A stretch of 64,000 bases of DNA, from contig NZ_CP126161.1 in the NCBI RefSeq assembly GCF_030127105.1, positions 3,100,001 through 3,164,000 on the forward strand, in the 5' to 3' direction. The position numbers were made by a program, and so were the translations under genes. Of this stretch, positions 37,688 to 46,638 are shown piece by piece (within the stretch, counting starts at the first letter, position 1; every line of letters begins with the position of its first letter). This stretch comes from Haloarcula pelagica (GTDB lineage Archaea; Halobacteriota; Halobacteria; Halobacteriales; Haloarculaceae). The notes beneath the pieces were generated by a model that was not told the origin of the DNA, made no database searches, and saw nothing but the letters and a program-made list of their open reading frames with translations.

Positions 37688-38482
37688 TCAGTGCTCCAAG
37701 TCGCTCGCCGCCAGCGGCGTCGCCGTCGACCAGTAGTGGTCGAACGTCTCGTCGGCCCACGCCCGGACGGCCCCGGCGTCGGTGTCGATCCCGGCCCGGA
37801 GGATGCCGTCCTCGTCGCGCAACAGCAGGAACACCACGTCGTCGGTCACCATCGCCGCCAGCGGGATCCGCTCCTCGCGCAGTCTGATCTCGGCACCGTC
37901 GGCCGACAGCAGCGCGACCAGGCGATCGCGCAGTCCGGGATCGTCGGCGAGGGTCTCGATCGCCGTCCGCGAGAAGACGCCGCGAAACGTCTGGCCGTGT
38001 TCGCGGACCTGCTCCTGGACGGCGCCGAGGCTCTGGTCGTTGAAGGTATGCGAGAACGCTGACACCGTGTCGGCGTCCGAGAGCATGTCGACCAGCCGCT
38101 GGAGGGGCGCGTTGGGCCGGGTCTGTGTCGGCGTCGTGATCGTCGCGGCCGCCAGTTCGCGCAGATCGAAGTCGATGGCGTCGGTCGGCAGGTAGTCCAC
38201 GATCCCCCGCAGGTCCCGTTCGGTCTCGACGATCCCCAGTAGGTCGTCGAACCCCTCGGCGACCAGCCGACCGGTGGCAGTCGCGACGTACCCGCCGCTC
38301 TCGCGGCGGACCCAGGCCCTGTCCTCGAAGTCGGCGAGGATCCGCCCGAGCGTGGCCTGGGACGCTCCCGTGCGATCCGCGAGTTCGCTGCGCGTGTGGT
38401 GGCCCGCGGCCAGCGCCGACAGGACGGTCACCCGGTTGGGCGACAGCGCGAGGAACTCGATCTCCGCCAGCGCGGATTCCAT
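37688..38482 (-). CDS. HTH regulator with FilR1-like middle domain
   Basis: This 264-residue regulator has an N-terminal winged helix (LSPNRVTVLSALAAGHHTRSELADRTGAS...LGRILADFEDRAWV; about 10-75). The C-terminal part, with ETERDLRGIVDYLPTDAI, FSHTFNDQSLGAVQEQV, GVFSRTAIETL and a final WSTATPL, looks like the FilR1/DUF1724 type sensor domain of archaeal regulators. The ATG at 38482 follows nine codons that do not fit the family. It diverges from a DMT transporter gene 206 bases away and may control it. The ligand is unknown. Confidence 0.8.
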   Translation of the reverse strand: MESALAEIEFLALSPNRVTVLSALAAGHHTRSELADRTGASQATLGRILADFEDRAWVRRESGGYVATATGRLVAEGFDDLLGIVETERDLRGIVDYLPTDAIDFDLRELAAATITTPTQTRPNAPLQRLVDMLSDADTVSAFSHTFNDQSLGAVQEQVREHGQTFRGVFSRTAIETLADDPGLRDRLVALLSADGAEIRLREERIPLAAMVTDDVVFLLLRDEDGILRAGIDTDAGAVRAWADETFDHYWSTATPLAASDLEH

Positions 38483-38688
38483 ATCCGCCCGTTTCGCCCC
38501 GCCAGGCAAATGGCTTTCGTGCCGTGCAAGGATTTCACCCTGTGTCGAGCGCGTGTGGGTGAGCAGTCGTTTCTCGGCGTGTAAGGCTTTCTGAACGCCC
38601 TTATGGCCACCTGGGCCGTCTGCACAAACGTGATTTGTATCCGCTCTGCTGTCGTCGCTCCCGACGCCTCCCCAGTGGAGGTACCGCG

Positions 38689-39657
38689 ATGAGTTCCCGC
38701 CGTGTCCTCGGGCTCGCGGTCGCCGCCAGCGTCCTCTTTGGCGGGACCTTCGTCGCCGTCAAAGCGGGGCTAGACTACTTCCCGCCGCTGCTGTTCGTCG
38801 CCCTACGGTTCGACATCGCCGCGGTGGCTCTGGTCGGCTACGTCCTCGCGACGCGGTCCCGCGCCGACCTGCTCCCGCGAACTCGCGGTGACCTCGTCGG
38901 CATCGCCGCGACGGGGCTGCTCGCCATCGGGCTGACCAACGCCCTGCTGTTCGTCGGCCAGCAGTCGGCGACCAGCGCCGTCGCCGCTATCGTGTTCAGC
39001 CTGAACCCGATCCTGACGCCGGTGTTCGCCGCCCTCCTGCTCTCGACCGAGCGGCTCTCGCGCCGCGGCGCGGTCGGGATGGCCGTCGGCCTGCTGGGCG
39101 TCGCGCTGGTCGTCGACCCGGACCCGGCGATGCTCGCCGACGGCGGACTCGGGAAACTGATCCTGTTCGCCGGGGCGGTCACCGCCGCGTTCGGGAGCGT
39201 CCTCATCCGCTGGGCCGACAGCGACCTCTCCAGCACCGTCCGCGTGGCCTGGGGGCTCCCGCTTGCGGCAGCTTTGACGCACGGGTTCAGTGCCGCCGCC
39301 GGCGAGTCGGCCGCGACGGTCGTCTGGACGGTCCCGGGCCTGCTGGCGCTGGCGTACGTCGGCATCCTGGCGGGTGCGGTCGCCTACATCGCCTACTTCG
39401 GCCTGCTCGATGCGACCGGCCCGATCCGGGCGAACCTGGTGTTCTACGCCGTCCCGGCCGTCTCGACGCTGGGCGGGTGGGCGCTGCTCGACGAGGCGAT
39501 TCCCCCGACGGCCGTCGCCGGGTTCCTCGCCATCTTCGCCGGCTTCGCCGTCATCGGGAGCGAGTCCGTCGACCTCGGACGGCTCCGTCCGGGGTACGAA
39601 CCCGACGTGAACCACTTCGAGATCGACGGCGAGATCCGCGCGTTCGAGGCCGACTGA
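38689..39657 (+). CDS. EamA-type drug/metabolite transporter
   Basis: This protein of 322 residues has about ten hydrophobic helices arranged as two EamA repeats (FGGTFVAVKAGLDYFPPLLFVALRF... and a second from GKLILFAGAVTAAFGSVLIRW), followed by a short soluble tail ending FEIDGEIRAFEAD. The internal ATG MSSRRVLGLAVAAS matches the start of the first helix; the upstream codons are Arg/Cys-rich leader. DMT proteins export amino acids, sugars or drugs; the substrate is not readable. It is divergent from the FilR1-like regulator. Confidence 0.9.
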   Translation: MSSRRVLGLAVAASVLFGGTFVAVKAGLDYFPPLLFVALRFDIAAVALVGYVLATRSRADLLPRTRGDLVGIAATGLLAIGLTNALLFVGQQSATSAVAAIVFSLNPILTPVFAALLLSTERLSRRGAVGMAVGLLGVALVVDPDPAMLADGGLGKLILFAGAVTAAFGSVLIRWADSDLSSTVRVAWGLPLAAALTHGFSAAAGESAATVVWTVPGLLALAYVGILAGAVAYIAYFGLLDATGPIRANLVFYAVPAVSTLGGWALLDEAIPPTAVAGFLAIFAGFAVIGSESVDLGRLRPGYEPDVNHFEIDGEIRAFEAD

Positions 39658-39660
39658 ACG

Positions 39661-41055
39661 CTACGCCGGGGCCGCGCGACCGAACAGCGCGATACAGCCC
39701 GCGACGACCGCCACGGCGACCGCACCGGCTTGGACTGCGGTCAGCGCGACGCCGAGTACACCGCCGATCCCCGTCACGAGCGTGAACGCGAGAAAGAGGG
39801 GCAACACGACCGCGACGGCGGCGAGCCACGGTCGCCCGGCCAGCCTCGCGAGACGGCCCGCTCCCAGTTCGTACTCGTCGAGCGCGAGGCGTCCGAGCAC
39901 CCAGCCGTCGAACAGCAAGAATCCGAGCAGCCCCGCGGTGAGCGCGAGGTTGGCGATCGTATCGGCCAGCAGGGCAAACAGCGACGGCGACAGCGCCGCC
40001 CCGGTGCCGGTGACGAGAAACAGGGCGCCCACGCCGGTCGTCGCCGTGGGCCTGGACGCCCCGCGCTCGTCGACCAGATACGAGACCAGCACCTCGTAGA
40101 TGCTGATCGACGAGGAGAGCGCGGCCAGCAGGACGACGCCGAAGAACACGACGCCGACGACGCGGCTGTAGGGCAGGTCGGCGAACGCGCCGGCGAGACT
40201 GATAAACAGCGCGCCCGGCCCGCCGGCCCCTGGCTCGACCCCGAGCGAGAACAACAGCGGGAAGATCACCAGCCCGGCGAGCACGCCGATCCCGGTGTTG
40301 AGCCCGGCGATGATGGTCCCGTCGGCGGCCAGCGAGCGATCTTCACCGAGATAGGAGGCGTAGGTCAGCATCGCGCCCGCACCGACAGAGAGCGTAAACA
40401 GCGCCTGGCCCGCTGCCGCGCCGAGCACGTCGAAGAAGTTCGCCCGCAGGTAGGCAAGGTCCAGCGAGAGATAGAAGCCGTAGCCGCCCGCGGCCCCGTC
40501 CAGCGTCCCCGCCCACACGGCCAGGCCGCCGAGCATGAGGACGATCCCGGGCACCATCACCGTCGTCGCGACTTCGATCCCGCGGTCGACGCCGACGTAG
40601 ACGACGGCCGCCGTCGCCAGCAGGAAGAGGGCGTGAAAGCCCGCGGCGCCGACGCCGTAGTCGATCGCCGCGAAGTACTGCTGTGGAGCCTGGAAGTACG
40701 CGCCGGTCGCGCTGGCGAGCGTGTACCGGAGGACCCACCCGCCGACGACCGAGTAGAACGAGAGGACGACGACCGACGCGAGCAGGGCGATCCCGCCGAG
40801 CGGGCGCCAGCGGTCCCCGCCGAGTGCGCCGAAGGCACCGACCGGGTTGCGGCCGCTCCGTCGGCCGATCACCATCTCGCCGAGCAGTCCCGGGACGCCG
40901 ACGAGGACGACGACGAGCAGATACAACAACAGGAACGCGCCGCCGCCGTTCTGTGCGGTCAGCCAGGGGAACCGCCAGATGTTCCCCAGGCCGACGGCGC
41001 TGCCGACGGCCGCGAGGACGAACCCGACTCTGGTCCGCCAGGTCGCTCTGGTCAT
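39661..41055 (-). CDS. Sodium-dependent transporter (NSS/SNF family), copy 1
   Basis: This 464-residue transporter starts MTRATWRTRVGFVLAAVGSAVGLGNIWRFPWL-like (the GSAVGLGN...WRFP motif of the LeuT fold is split here over two phrases) and has about eleven or twelve helices. It probably imports amino acids with sodium. The ATG is chosen over the longer frame because TM1 begins directly after it. The neighbouring gene on the same strand is a paralogue. Confidence 0.92.
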   Translation of the reverse strand: MTRATWRTRVGFVLAAVGSAVGLGNIWRFPWLTAQNGGGAFLLLYLLVVVLVGVPGLLGEMVIGRRSGRNPVGAFGALGGDRWRPLGGIALLASVVVLSFYSVVGGWVLRYTLASATGAYFQAPQQYFAAIDYGVGAAGFHALFLLATAAVVYVGVDRGIEVATTVMVPGIVLMLGGLAVWAGTLDGAAGGYGFYLSLDLAYLRANFFDVLGAAAGQALFTLSVGAGAMLTYASYLGEDRSLAADGTIIAGLNTGIGVLAGLVIFPLLFSLGVEPGAGGPGALFISLAGAFADLPYSRVVGVVFFGVVLLAALSSSISIYEVLVSYLVDERGASRPTATTGVGALFLVTGTGAALSPSLFALLADTIANLALTAGLLGFLLFDGWVLGRLALDEYELGAGRLARLAGRPWLAAVAVVLPLFLAFTLVTGIGGVLGVALTAVQAGAVAVAVVAGCIALFGRAAPA

Positions 41056-41104
41056 TGTCCGCTGGTCCGTACCGAGAGCGAAAAGGCTGACGGGATGCCG
41101 TTCG

Positions 41105-42448
41105 TCAGAACGGCTGGACGACGGCGGGGTCTTCACCCAGGAACATCGTCTCGACGCCCAGGCCGAGCGTCGCGAGGATGCCGGCGACGACGACCAACCG
41201 GAGCGCCCACAGCCACACCGGCCCGAACCAGCCGAGGCCGCCGGTCCCCTGCCGGAGTTCTTCGAGGGCCTCCTCGCCCAGTACCCAGCCGACGAAGACG
41301 ACGACGAGCAGCGCCGACAGCGGGAGGAACAGCTGGTACGCGAAGTTGTCGAACCAGGTCAGCCAGACGGTGTCCCACGCCGATGGCAGGCCCAGCACGA
41401 ACAGGCCGACGCCGATCCCGGTCGCCAGCACGGGCCGGGAGACACCGAAGTTGTCGTTGGCCCAGGCGACGCTGACCTCCAGGAGGCTGATCGCCGAGGA
41501 CAGCGCCGCGATGAGGACGACCCCGAAGAAGGCGACGCCGAACAACCGCCCGAACGGGACGGAGCTAAAGCCCGACGCGGTGGCGACGAACAGCGCACCC
41601 GGTCCGCCGGTCGTCGCCGTGATCTGGTAGTCGATCGTCAGCAGGATCGGGAACACGACCAGGCCGGCCAGCACACCGACGAGCGTGTTCATCACGACGA
41701 TGACGCCGCCGTCGAAGACGAGGTTGTCGTCCTCGCCGACGTACGAGGAGTAGGTGATCATGATCGCCATCCCCAGCGAGAGGGTGAAAAACGCCTGGCC
41801 GACGGCGAAGGGGATGATGCTCGCCGCGTTGTCGATCATCGTCCCCAGATCCGGCGAGAGGAAGAAGGCGTAGCCGGCGCCGGCGCCCGGCAGCGTCGCC
41901 ACCCAGGCCGCGAGCGCGAGCATCAACACGACGATGCTCGGGACCATCAGCGTCGTGGCCTTCTCGATCCCGTCTTCGATGCCCAGCGCGACGATCCCGA
42001 CGACCAGCGCCAGGAACAGCGCCTGTGCCAGCACCGCCTCGGGACCCGCCGAGACGGCGCCGAAGTAGCCGCCGGGGTCACCGAAGTACGCCCCGGTCGC
42101 ACTGCCCAGGATGTACCGGAGGACCCACCCGCCGACGACGTTGTAGTACGAGAGGATCCAGAACCCGGTGACGATACCGATCCCGCCGACGATTCGCCAG
42201 CCGCGGTGGCCCAGTTCCCCGAAGGCGTCGACGGCGTTGACGTTGGTGCGCCGTCCGAGCACGAACTCCGCGAGCATCGCCGGGAAGCCGATGAAGAGGA
42301 CGGCGATCAGGTAGAAGGCGACGAACGCCGCGCCGCCGTTGGCCCCCGTCTTGAACGGGAACTGCCAGAGGTTGCCCAGTCCGACTGCGCTGCCGACGGC
42401 CGCGAGGATGAAGCCGAGCCGCGTCGTCCACGTCTCTCTGTCGCTCAT
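41105..42448 (-). CDS. Sodium-dependent transporter (NSS/SNF family), copy 2
   Basis: This 447-residue LeuT-type transporter has the TM1 motif LAAVGSAVGLGNLWQFPF near the N-terminus and about eleven helices. It resembles copy 1 (VGGWVLRYILGSATGAYF here against VGGWVLRYTLASATGAYF there), so the two arose by tandem duplication or form a functional pair. The gap is about 50 bases. No small associated gene (such as the MetS of bacterial MetPS) is seen. Confidence 0.92.
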   Translation of the reverse strand: MSDRETWTTRLGFILAAVGSAVGLGNLWQFPFKTGANGGAAFVAFYLIAVLFIGFPAMLAEFVLGRRTNVNAVDAFGELGHRGWRIVGGIGIVTGFWILSYYNVVGGWVLRYILGSATGAYFGDPGGYFGAVSAGPEAVLAQALFLALVVGIVALGIEDGIEKATTLMVPSIVVLMLALAAWVATLPGAGAGYAFFLSPDLGTMIDNAASIIPFAVGQAFFTLSLGMAIMITYSSYVGEDDNLVFDGGVIVVMNTLVGVLAGLVVFPILLTIDYQITATTGGPGALFVATASGFSSVPFGRLFGVAFFGVVLIAALSSAISLLEVSVAWANDNFGVSRPVLATGIGVGLFVLGLPSAWDTVWLTWFDNFAYQLFLPLSALLVVVFVGWVLGEEALEELRQGTGGLGWFGPVWLWALRLVVVAGILATLGLGVETMFLGEDPAVVQPF

Positions 42449-42592
42449 GGTCGCCGGCGCTACCGCGTTGTCGGTGTTAACGCCTGTGATTCCGTCTCCG
42501 GTCCGGGACTCGTCGAACGGCGCGGCACGGCTGGGGAACCGGACCTCGACCCCGAACTCGACCGCGCCTGAGGGCTCCGCGCCCAGCCCGCT

Positions 42593-43303
42593 TCAGGCCT
42601 CGCCGTAGACGGGCACGGCGGCCCCGCTGGTCACGCTGGCTGCATCCGAACAGAGGAACAACATCACGGCGCCGATCTGTTCGGGGTCGACCCACTCCTC
42701 GAAGTCGGCGTCTGGCATCATCTCGCGGTTCATCGGCGTGTCGATGACGCTCGGCATCACGGAGTTGGCCCGAACGGTGCCGAGGTTCTCCTCGGCGATC
42801 GTCTCGGTCAGGAGCCGTACACCGGCTTTCGTCGCCCGGTAGAGGCCGTCACCGCTCCCACCCTCCAGCGAGGAGCGGGCCGAGACGGAGACGATTGCGC
42901 CCTCGGTCTCCTGGAGGTGCGGGACGGCGTGTTTCGACGCCAGGAACATCGTCTTGAGGTTCACGTCGAACAGGAAGTCGAAGGTGTCGGCGTCGGTCTC
43001 GTGGAGCGGGTCGCCGCCGCGCCAGGTGCCGGCGATGTTCAGGAGGTAGTCCAGCCGGCCGTGTTCGTCGACGACACGCTCGACGACCGCGGACACGTCG
43101 TCCTCGTCGGTGAAATCGCCCTGGTGGAAGTCGATCTGGTCGGGGTCGGACAGCTGGAAGTCCTCGCTGTCCGGTTCGATCACGTCGGCGCCACAGACCG
43201 TCGCGCCGGCGTCCAGGAAGGCGTTCGCGACCGCACTGCCGAGCGCGCCGCCGACACCGGTCACGAGCGCTACCTCGCCGTCGAAGTCAAACTCGACTGA
43301 CAT
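42593..43303 (-). CDS. Short-chain dehydrogenase/reductase
   Basis: This 236-residue SDR has the NAD(P)-binding TGVGGALGSAVA near residues 15-26, LLNIAGTW (the NAG-like motif), the catalytic Ser in SVSARSS and Tyr-Lys in YRATK, then SVMPSVIDTPMNREMMPD. It is likely an oxidoreductase of unknown substrate. An acidic Asp at the end of the second beta strand (CGADVIEPD) suggests NAD preference. The next gene upstream on the same strand is the quinone oxidoreductase. Confidence 0.92.
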   Translation of the reverse strand: MSVEFDFDGEVALVTGVGGALGSAVANAFLDAGATVCGADVIEPDSEDFQLSDPDQIDFHQGDFTDEDDVSAVVERVVDEHGRLDYLLNIAGTWRGGDPLHETDADTFDFLFDVNLKTMFLASKHAVPHLQETEGAIVSVSARSSLEGGSGDGLYRATKAGVRLLTETIAEENLGTVRANSVMPSVIDTPMNREMMPDADFEEWVDPEQIGAVMLFLCSDAASVTSGAAVPVYGEA

Positions 43304-43333
43304 ACACGGAGGGAGGGGCGGCGAGCGGATAAA

Positions 43334-44287
43334 TCAGGGGGTGACGACCAGTTTCCCCAGGAAACTCTCGTCGAGGACGGCCCGCTGGGCGTCGGCGACC
43401 TCGGCGAGGTCGTACTCGCGTACGACCACGGGTTCGATCGCGCCGTCGGCGGCAAGCGTCGCCAGCCGAGCCAGCACCGCGCCGAACTCCGGTGTGTTGA
43501 ACATCGAGACGTGGTGGACGGAGAGGGCCTTCGCCCGACAGGCCGGCACGTCGGCGAACGTCGCCGAGGAGTCGGTGTTCCCGATGGCCGCGATCCGGCC
43601 GCCCTGGGCGGCGACCCGGGCGTCGAACGAGAGGTAGTCGTCGAGCCGGTGGTCCAACAGTACGTCCGGCCGCCCGGCCGCGACGACCGCGTCGTCGAGG
43701 TCGTCCCGGCGGTAGTCGAGGGCGTCGTCGGCGCCCAGGTCGATCAGCCTGTCGTGGTAGGTCGGCGAGGCCGTCGTCGTCACCCGGGCACCGGTCGCGG
43801 CGGCCAGTTGGATCGCGAGGTGGCCGACGCCGCCGCTCCCGCCGTGGACGAGCACCCGCTCGCCGGGTTCGAGCGAACAGGCCGCGACGAGTGACTGCCA
43901 GGCGGTCACGCCGACCAGCGCCATGGCCGCGCCCTCGGCGAACGACAGCGACTCGGGGAGCTCGGCGACCGCCGACGCCGGCGCGGCGACGTACTCGGCA
44001 CAGGTCCCCTGCCGCGAGTTCCCCAGCCCGGTCGCGAACACCCGGTCGCCGACCGCGAAATCGGTTTCGTCGCCGGCCTCGACGACCGTCCCGGCCACGT
44101 CACTGCCGGGGATCCACGGCAACTCGGCGGGCTCGTACGCCCCTTCCCGGAAGTAGGTGTCGACCGGGTTGACCGCGGCCGCTTCGACGGCGATCAGTAC
44201 CCCGTCGACCGCGGACACCGGCCGCTCGGTCTCGACGAGTTCCAGCACCTCCGGACCACCGTACTCGGTGAATTGCACAGCGCGCAT
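43334..44287 (-). CDS. Zinc-free medium-chain quinone oxidoreductase
   Basis: This 317-residue MDR family protein starts MRAVQFTEYGGPEVLELVE. It has EAAAVNPVDTYFREGAY, IPGSDVAGTVVEAGDE, and the nucleotide loop VHGGSGGVGHLAIQLA with the AATGARVTTTAS segment. There is no zinc site, as expected for the quinone reductase branch. It probably reduces quinones or enones with NADPH. It sits on the same strand as the SDR. Confidence 0.9.
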   Translation of the reverse strand: MRAVQFTEYGGPEVLELVETERPVSAVDGVLIAVEAAAVNPVDTYFREGAYEPAELPWIPGSDVAGTVVEAGDETDFAVGDRVFATGLGNSRQGTCAEYVAAPASAVAELPESLSFAEGAAMALVGVTAWQSLVAACSLEPGERVLVHGGSGGVGHLAIQLAAATGARVTTTASPTYHDRLIDLGADDALDYRRDDLDDAVVAAGRPDVLLDHRLDDYLSFDARVAAQGGRIAAIGNTDSSATFADVPACRAKALSVHHVSMFNTPEFGAVLARLATLAADGAIEPVVVREYDLAEVADAQRAVLDESFLGKLVVTP

Positions 44288-44327
44288 TGGGAAACCGTCC
44301 GGCGGTACGGGCAAAACGCTTGCGCCG

Positions 44328-45059
44328 CTACAGCGTCGCCAGCGTCTGTCGGAGTTTGATGGTGGCCGTCATCAGGGTCGTCGCGGTCATGATGACGAAC
44401 ACGACCTGGACGTGGAGGACGACGGCCCGGTCCAGGCCGGCGAGCGTCGCCAGGTCGACGCCCGGGATCAACGCCCCGAACAGCAAGACGGGCAGCAGGT
44501 GGCGCAACAGCGTGTCGATGACCGTCCCCTGGACGCGGCTCTCGGCGGCACCGCGGTGACCGAAAGAGATGCCCGCGGCGGCGAAGGCGACGCTGCTGAC
44601 GCCCATCACGGCGATGACGAACGGGTGTCGGCCCACGAGTGCTAGCCCGACGCCGACGACCGCGACCGCCAGGACAGCGGCCCGGGTCAGCGTGGCTTCG
44701 TAGGCCGCCAGTCCCGTCTCGGCGGGCGGGACGATGCTGCGATACAGGAGTCGCATCGTCGCCGCCAGGACCAGAACGTGAGCGAGGACGAGGCTGCTCT
44801 TGATCGGCAACCGCAGCGTCGTCACGATTTCGAGGACGCCAAGCAGGGCGAACCCGACCGCGAGGGCGCCGACGGCGACGAGCGCGTCCCACAGCCGTCC
44901 CTCCGTCGCCAGGTCGCTCGCCTGTCGGTTCAGATACGCGTAGAGACTAAACCGCGCCCCGAGCACGGCGAGCAACACCAGCGCGATGAAGAAGATGAAC
45001 GTGAGGTTGGGATTGTCCGCGACGAACTGTAACTCGACCCTGACTCCCCCTACTTGCAC
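44328..45059 (-). CDS. Multi-pass membrane protein of unknown function
   Basis: This 243-residue protein, started by a GTG 3 bases after the kinase stop, has about six hydrophobic segments (LTFIFFIALVLLAVLGAR, LVAVGALAVGFALLGVL, SLVLAHVLVLAATMRLLY, AAVLAVAVVGVGLALVG, FVIAVMGVSSVAFAAAGISF, VVLHVQVVFVIMTATTLM). There are no catalytic or ion-channel motifs that I recognise. It is tightly downstream of the pseudokinase gene and may form an operon with it. Confidence 0.7.
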   Translation of the reverse strand: MQVGGVRVELQFVADNPNLTFIFFIALVLLAVLGARFSLYAYLNRQASDLATEGRLWDALVAVGALAVGFALLGVLEIVTTLRLPIKSSLVLAHVLVLAATMRLLYRSIVPPAETGLAAYEATLTRAAVLAVAVVGVGLALVGRHPFVIAVMGVSSVAFAAAGISFGHRGAAESRVQGTVIDTLLRHLLPVLLFGALIPGVDLATLAGLDRAVVLHVQVVFVIMTATTLMTATIKLRQTLATL

Positions 45060-45062
45060 CGG

Positions 45063-46460
45063 CTACTCACCACTATCGGTCACTGGGTCGCCCAGGGCAC
45101 GTAGCTCTTGTGTAAGCTGGCTTACGGTTTCGTAGCGCGCGAGCTTCTGGCGGGCCATCGCCTTCCCGACCACGTCGTCGACTGCCGGTGGGACGGCCGC
45201 CACGTCGCTCGGTGCGGGACCCTCGCCGGCCACGACCCGCTCACGGACGGTGTCGAACGAGCCGGTGACGGGTGCGCGGCCGGTGAACAGCCGGAAACAG
45301 ACGGCGCCGAGCTGATAGATGTCGGTCGCGTGGTCGATGCGACCGAACCGGCGGTCGTAGTACTCCGGGGCGGCGTAGCGCGGGTCGAGGTAGCTCGCAG
45401 GGTCGAAGTGGTACCGGTAGATGTGCAACAGTCCGACGTTGTCAAGCAGCGGCGCCTGTCGCTCGTCCTCGGTGAGCACGTTCCCGTAGTACGCGACGTT
45501 CTCCGGATCGATCCCGCCGTGGACGATCCCCTGCTCGTGGAGTGCCGTGACCGTCCTCGCCAGCCGGGTGGCGTGCCAGACCGCGTCGGCCGGATCGAAG
45601 GCGTCCCGATCCGCGAGCGTCTCCGCGGTGTACTCCGTCGCGATCCACGGTCCCGGTTCCGTGTGCCAGCCGTACAGCGTCAGGACGTGCTCGATGTCGC
45701 TCGCGCTCGCCCAGTCGTCGAGCCGGGGGCGCAGGTCGGCGAGGAACTCTTCTTCGCTACCGGGGCCATGCAACAGCCTCAGCCCGAGCGCGTACTCCTC
45801 GTCGTCGCGCGTCCCGAGCGTGCGGTAGCTGTCGCCGTAGCGGCGGCTGTCCCGCGGCGCCAGGATCGACAGCCCGTCGAACGGGCTCTCGTGCTCGACG
45901 ATCGGGAGCCAGTCGGCGTCGGCGACCAGTGGCGTGCCACCGAGCCGGTCGTCGCCCTCGCCTCCGGCGTCCTCGGCACGGTCGCCGTCGGTCTCCTCGT
46001 CGTCGGTGTACACCTGTCGTGGGCCGTAGCCATCGCCCTGGCCGGGCAGTGTCGTCCGGCCGATATCGCGGTTCGACAGCGGCGAGCGGTCCAGCAGGGC
46101 GTTCCCGCGCCCGCGCTCGGTCCGCCGTCGGACGCGCTCGCCCGCCTCGCTGTCGAGGCTGTCGAGCACCGTCGAGACGGCGTCGGGATAGCTGACGGCC
46201 AGATACGACAGCGCCAGCTCCGTCGCCGGGCTGTCCGCGTCGACGCGGTCGGCGAGGCGACGAACGACGACCGACACCGCGTCCGGGTGAGCGTCGGCCA
46301 CGAGACAGAGTGCGGTCGCCGCTCCCAGGCGGACCTGCCGGTCGCCGACATCGAGCAGTCCCAACAGTGCGGGGATCCGCTCGCGGCTGGTGTCCTCGCC
46401 CGTGATGATCTCGGCGATGAGCTGTCGCGGGTCCCGCGCCCCCGGCGCGTCGGCTGACAT
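45063..46460 (-). CDS. Protein kinase-like (probable pseudokinase) with HEAT-type N-terminus
   Basis: This protein of about 465 residues has an N-terminal alpha-helical HEAT-like part (about 1-110, LLGLLDVGDRQVRLGAATALCLV and repeats), an acidic linker, and a kinase-fold C-terminal part. The catalytic loop reads HGGIDPENV at about 314-322, so the Asp of HRD is Gly and the following Lys is Asp; the DFG region reads LDNVGL; and the beta-3 VAIK lysine is not evident (YALGLRLL). The APE-like YAAPEYYD and the DIYQLGAVCFRLFTG segment are intact. I infer a catalytically weak or dead kinase. It is divergent from the HtrII-like gene. Confidence 0.75.
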   Translation of the reverse strand: MSADAPGARDPRQLIAEIITGEDTSRERIPALLGLLDVGDRQVRLGAATALCLVADAHPDAVSVVVRRLADRVDADSPATELALSYLAVSYPDAVSTVLDSLDSEAGERVRRRTERGRGNALLDRSPLSNRDIGRTTLPGQGDGYGPRQVYTDDEETDGDRAEDAGGEGDDRLGGTPLVADADWLPIVEHESPFDGLSILAPRDSRRYGDSYRTLGTRDDEEYALGLRLLHGPGSEEEFLADLRPRLDDWASASDIEHVLTLYGWHTEPGPWIATEYTAETLADRDAFDPADAVWHATRLARTVTALHEQGIVHGGIDPENVAYYGNVLTEDERQAPLLDNVGLLHIYRYHFDPASYLDPRYAAPEYYDRRFGRIDHATDIYQLGAVCFRLFTGRAPVTGSFDTVRERVVAGEGPAPSDVAAVPPAVDDVVGKAMARQKLARYETVSQLTQELRALGDPVTDSGE

Positions 46461-46609
46461 CTCGGCTCCCACTCGGACTAGGACGCTCGTCCCGCATTAT
46501 GCTACCGGGGGTCACGGTGCCACAGAGACGGTCGCAGTCACGACACGCCGCCCACCGAACGGCACGACCGCCCCCTGTTTATCACTGGTGAGAATAGGGG
46601 ATCAACGCT

Positions 46610-46615
46610 TTAGAA
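46610..46615 (+). promoter_or_regulatory. TATA box of htrII-sopII
   Basis: TTTAGA is centred about 27 bases before the transducer ATG, as expected for a leaderless haloarchaeal message. The downstream rhodopsin gene begins only three bases after the transducer stop, so this single promoter should serve both. Confidence 0.5.
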
Positions 46616-46638
46616 CGATTTCTCCATAGAGGGGACAG

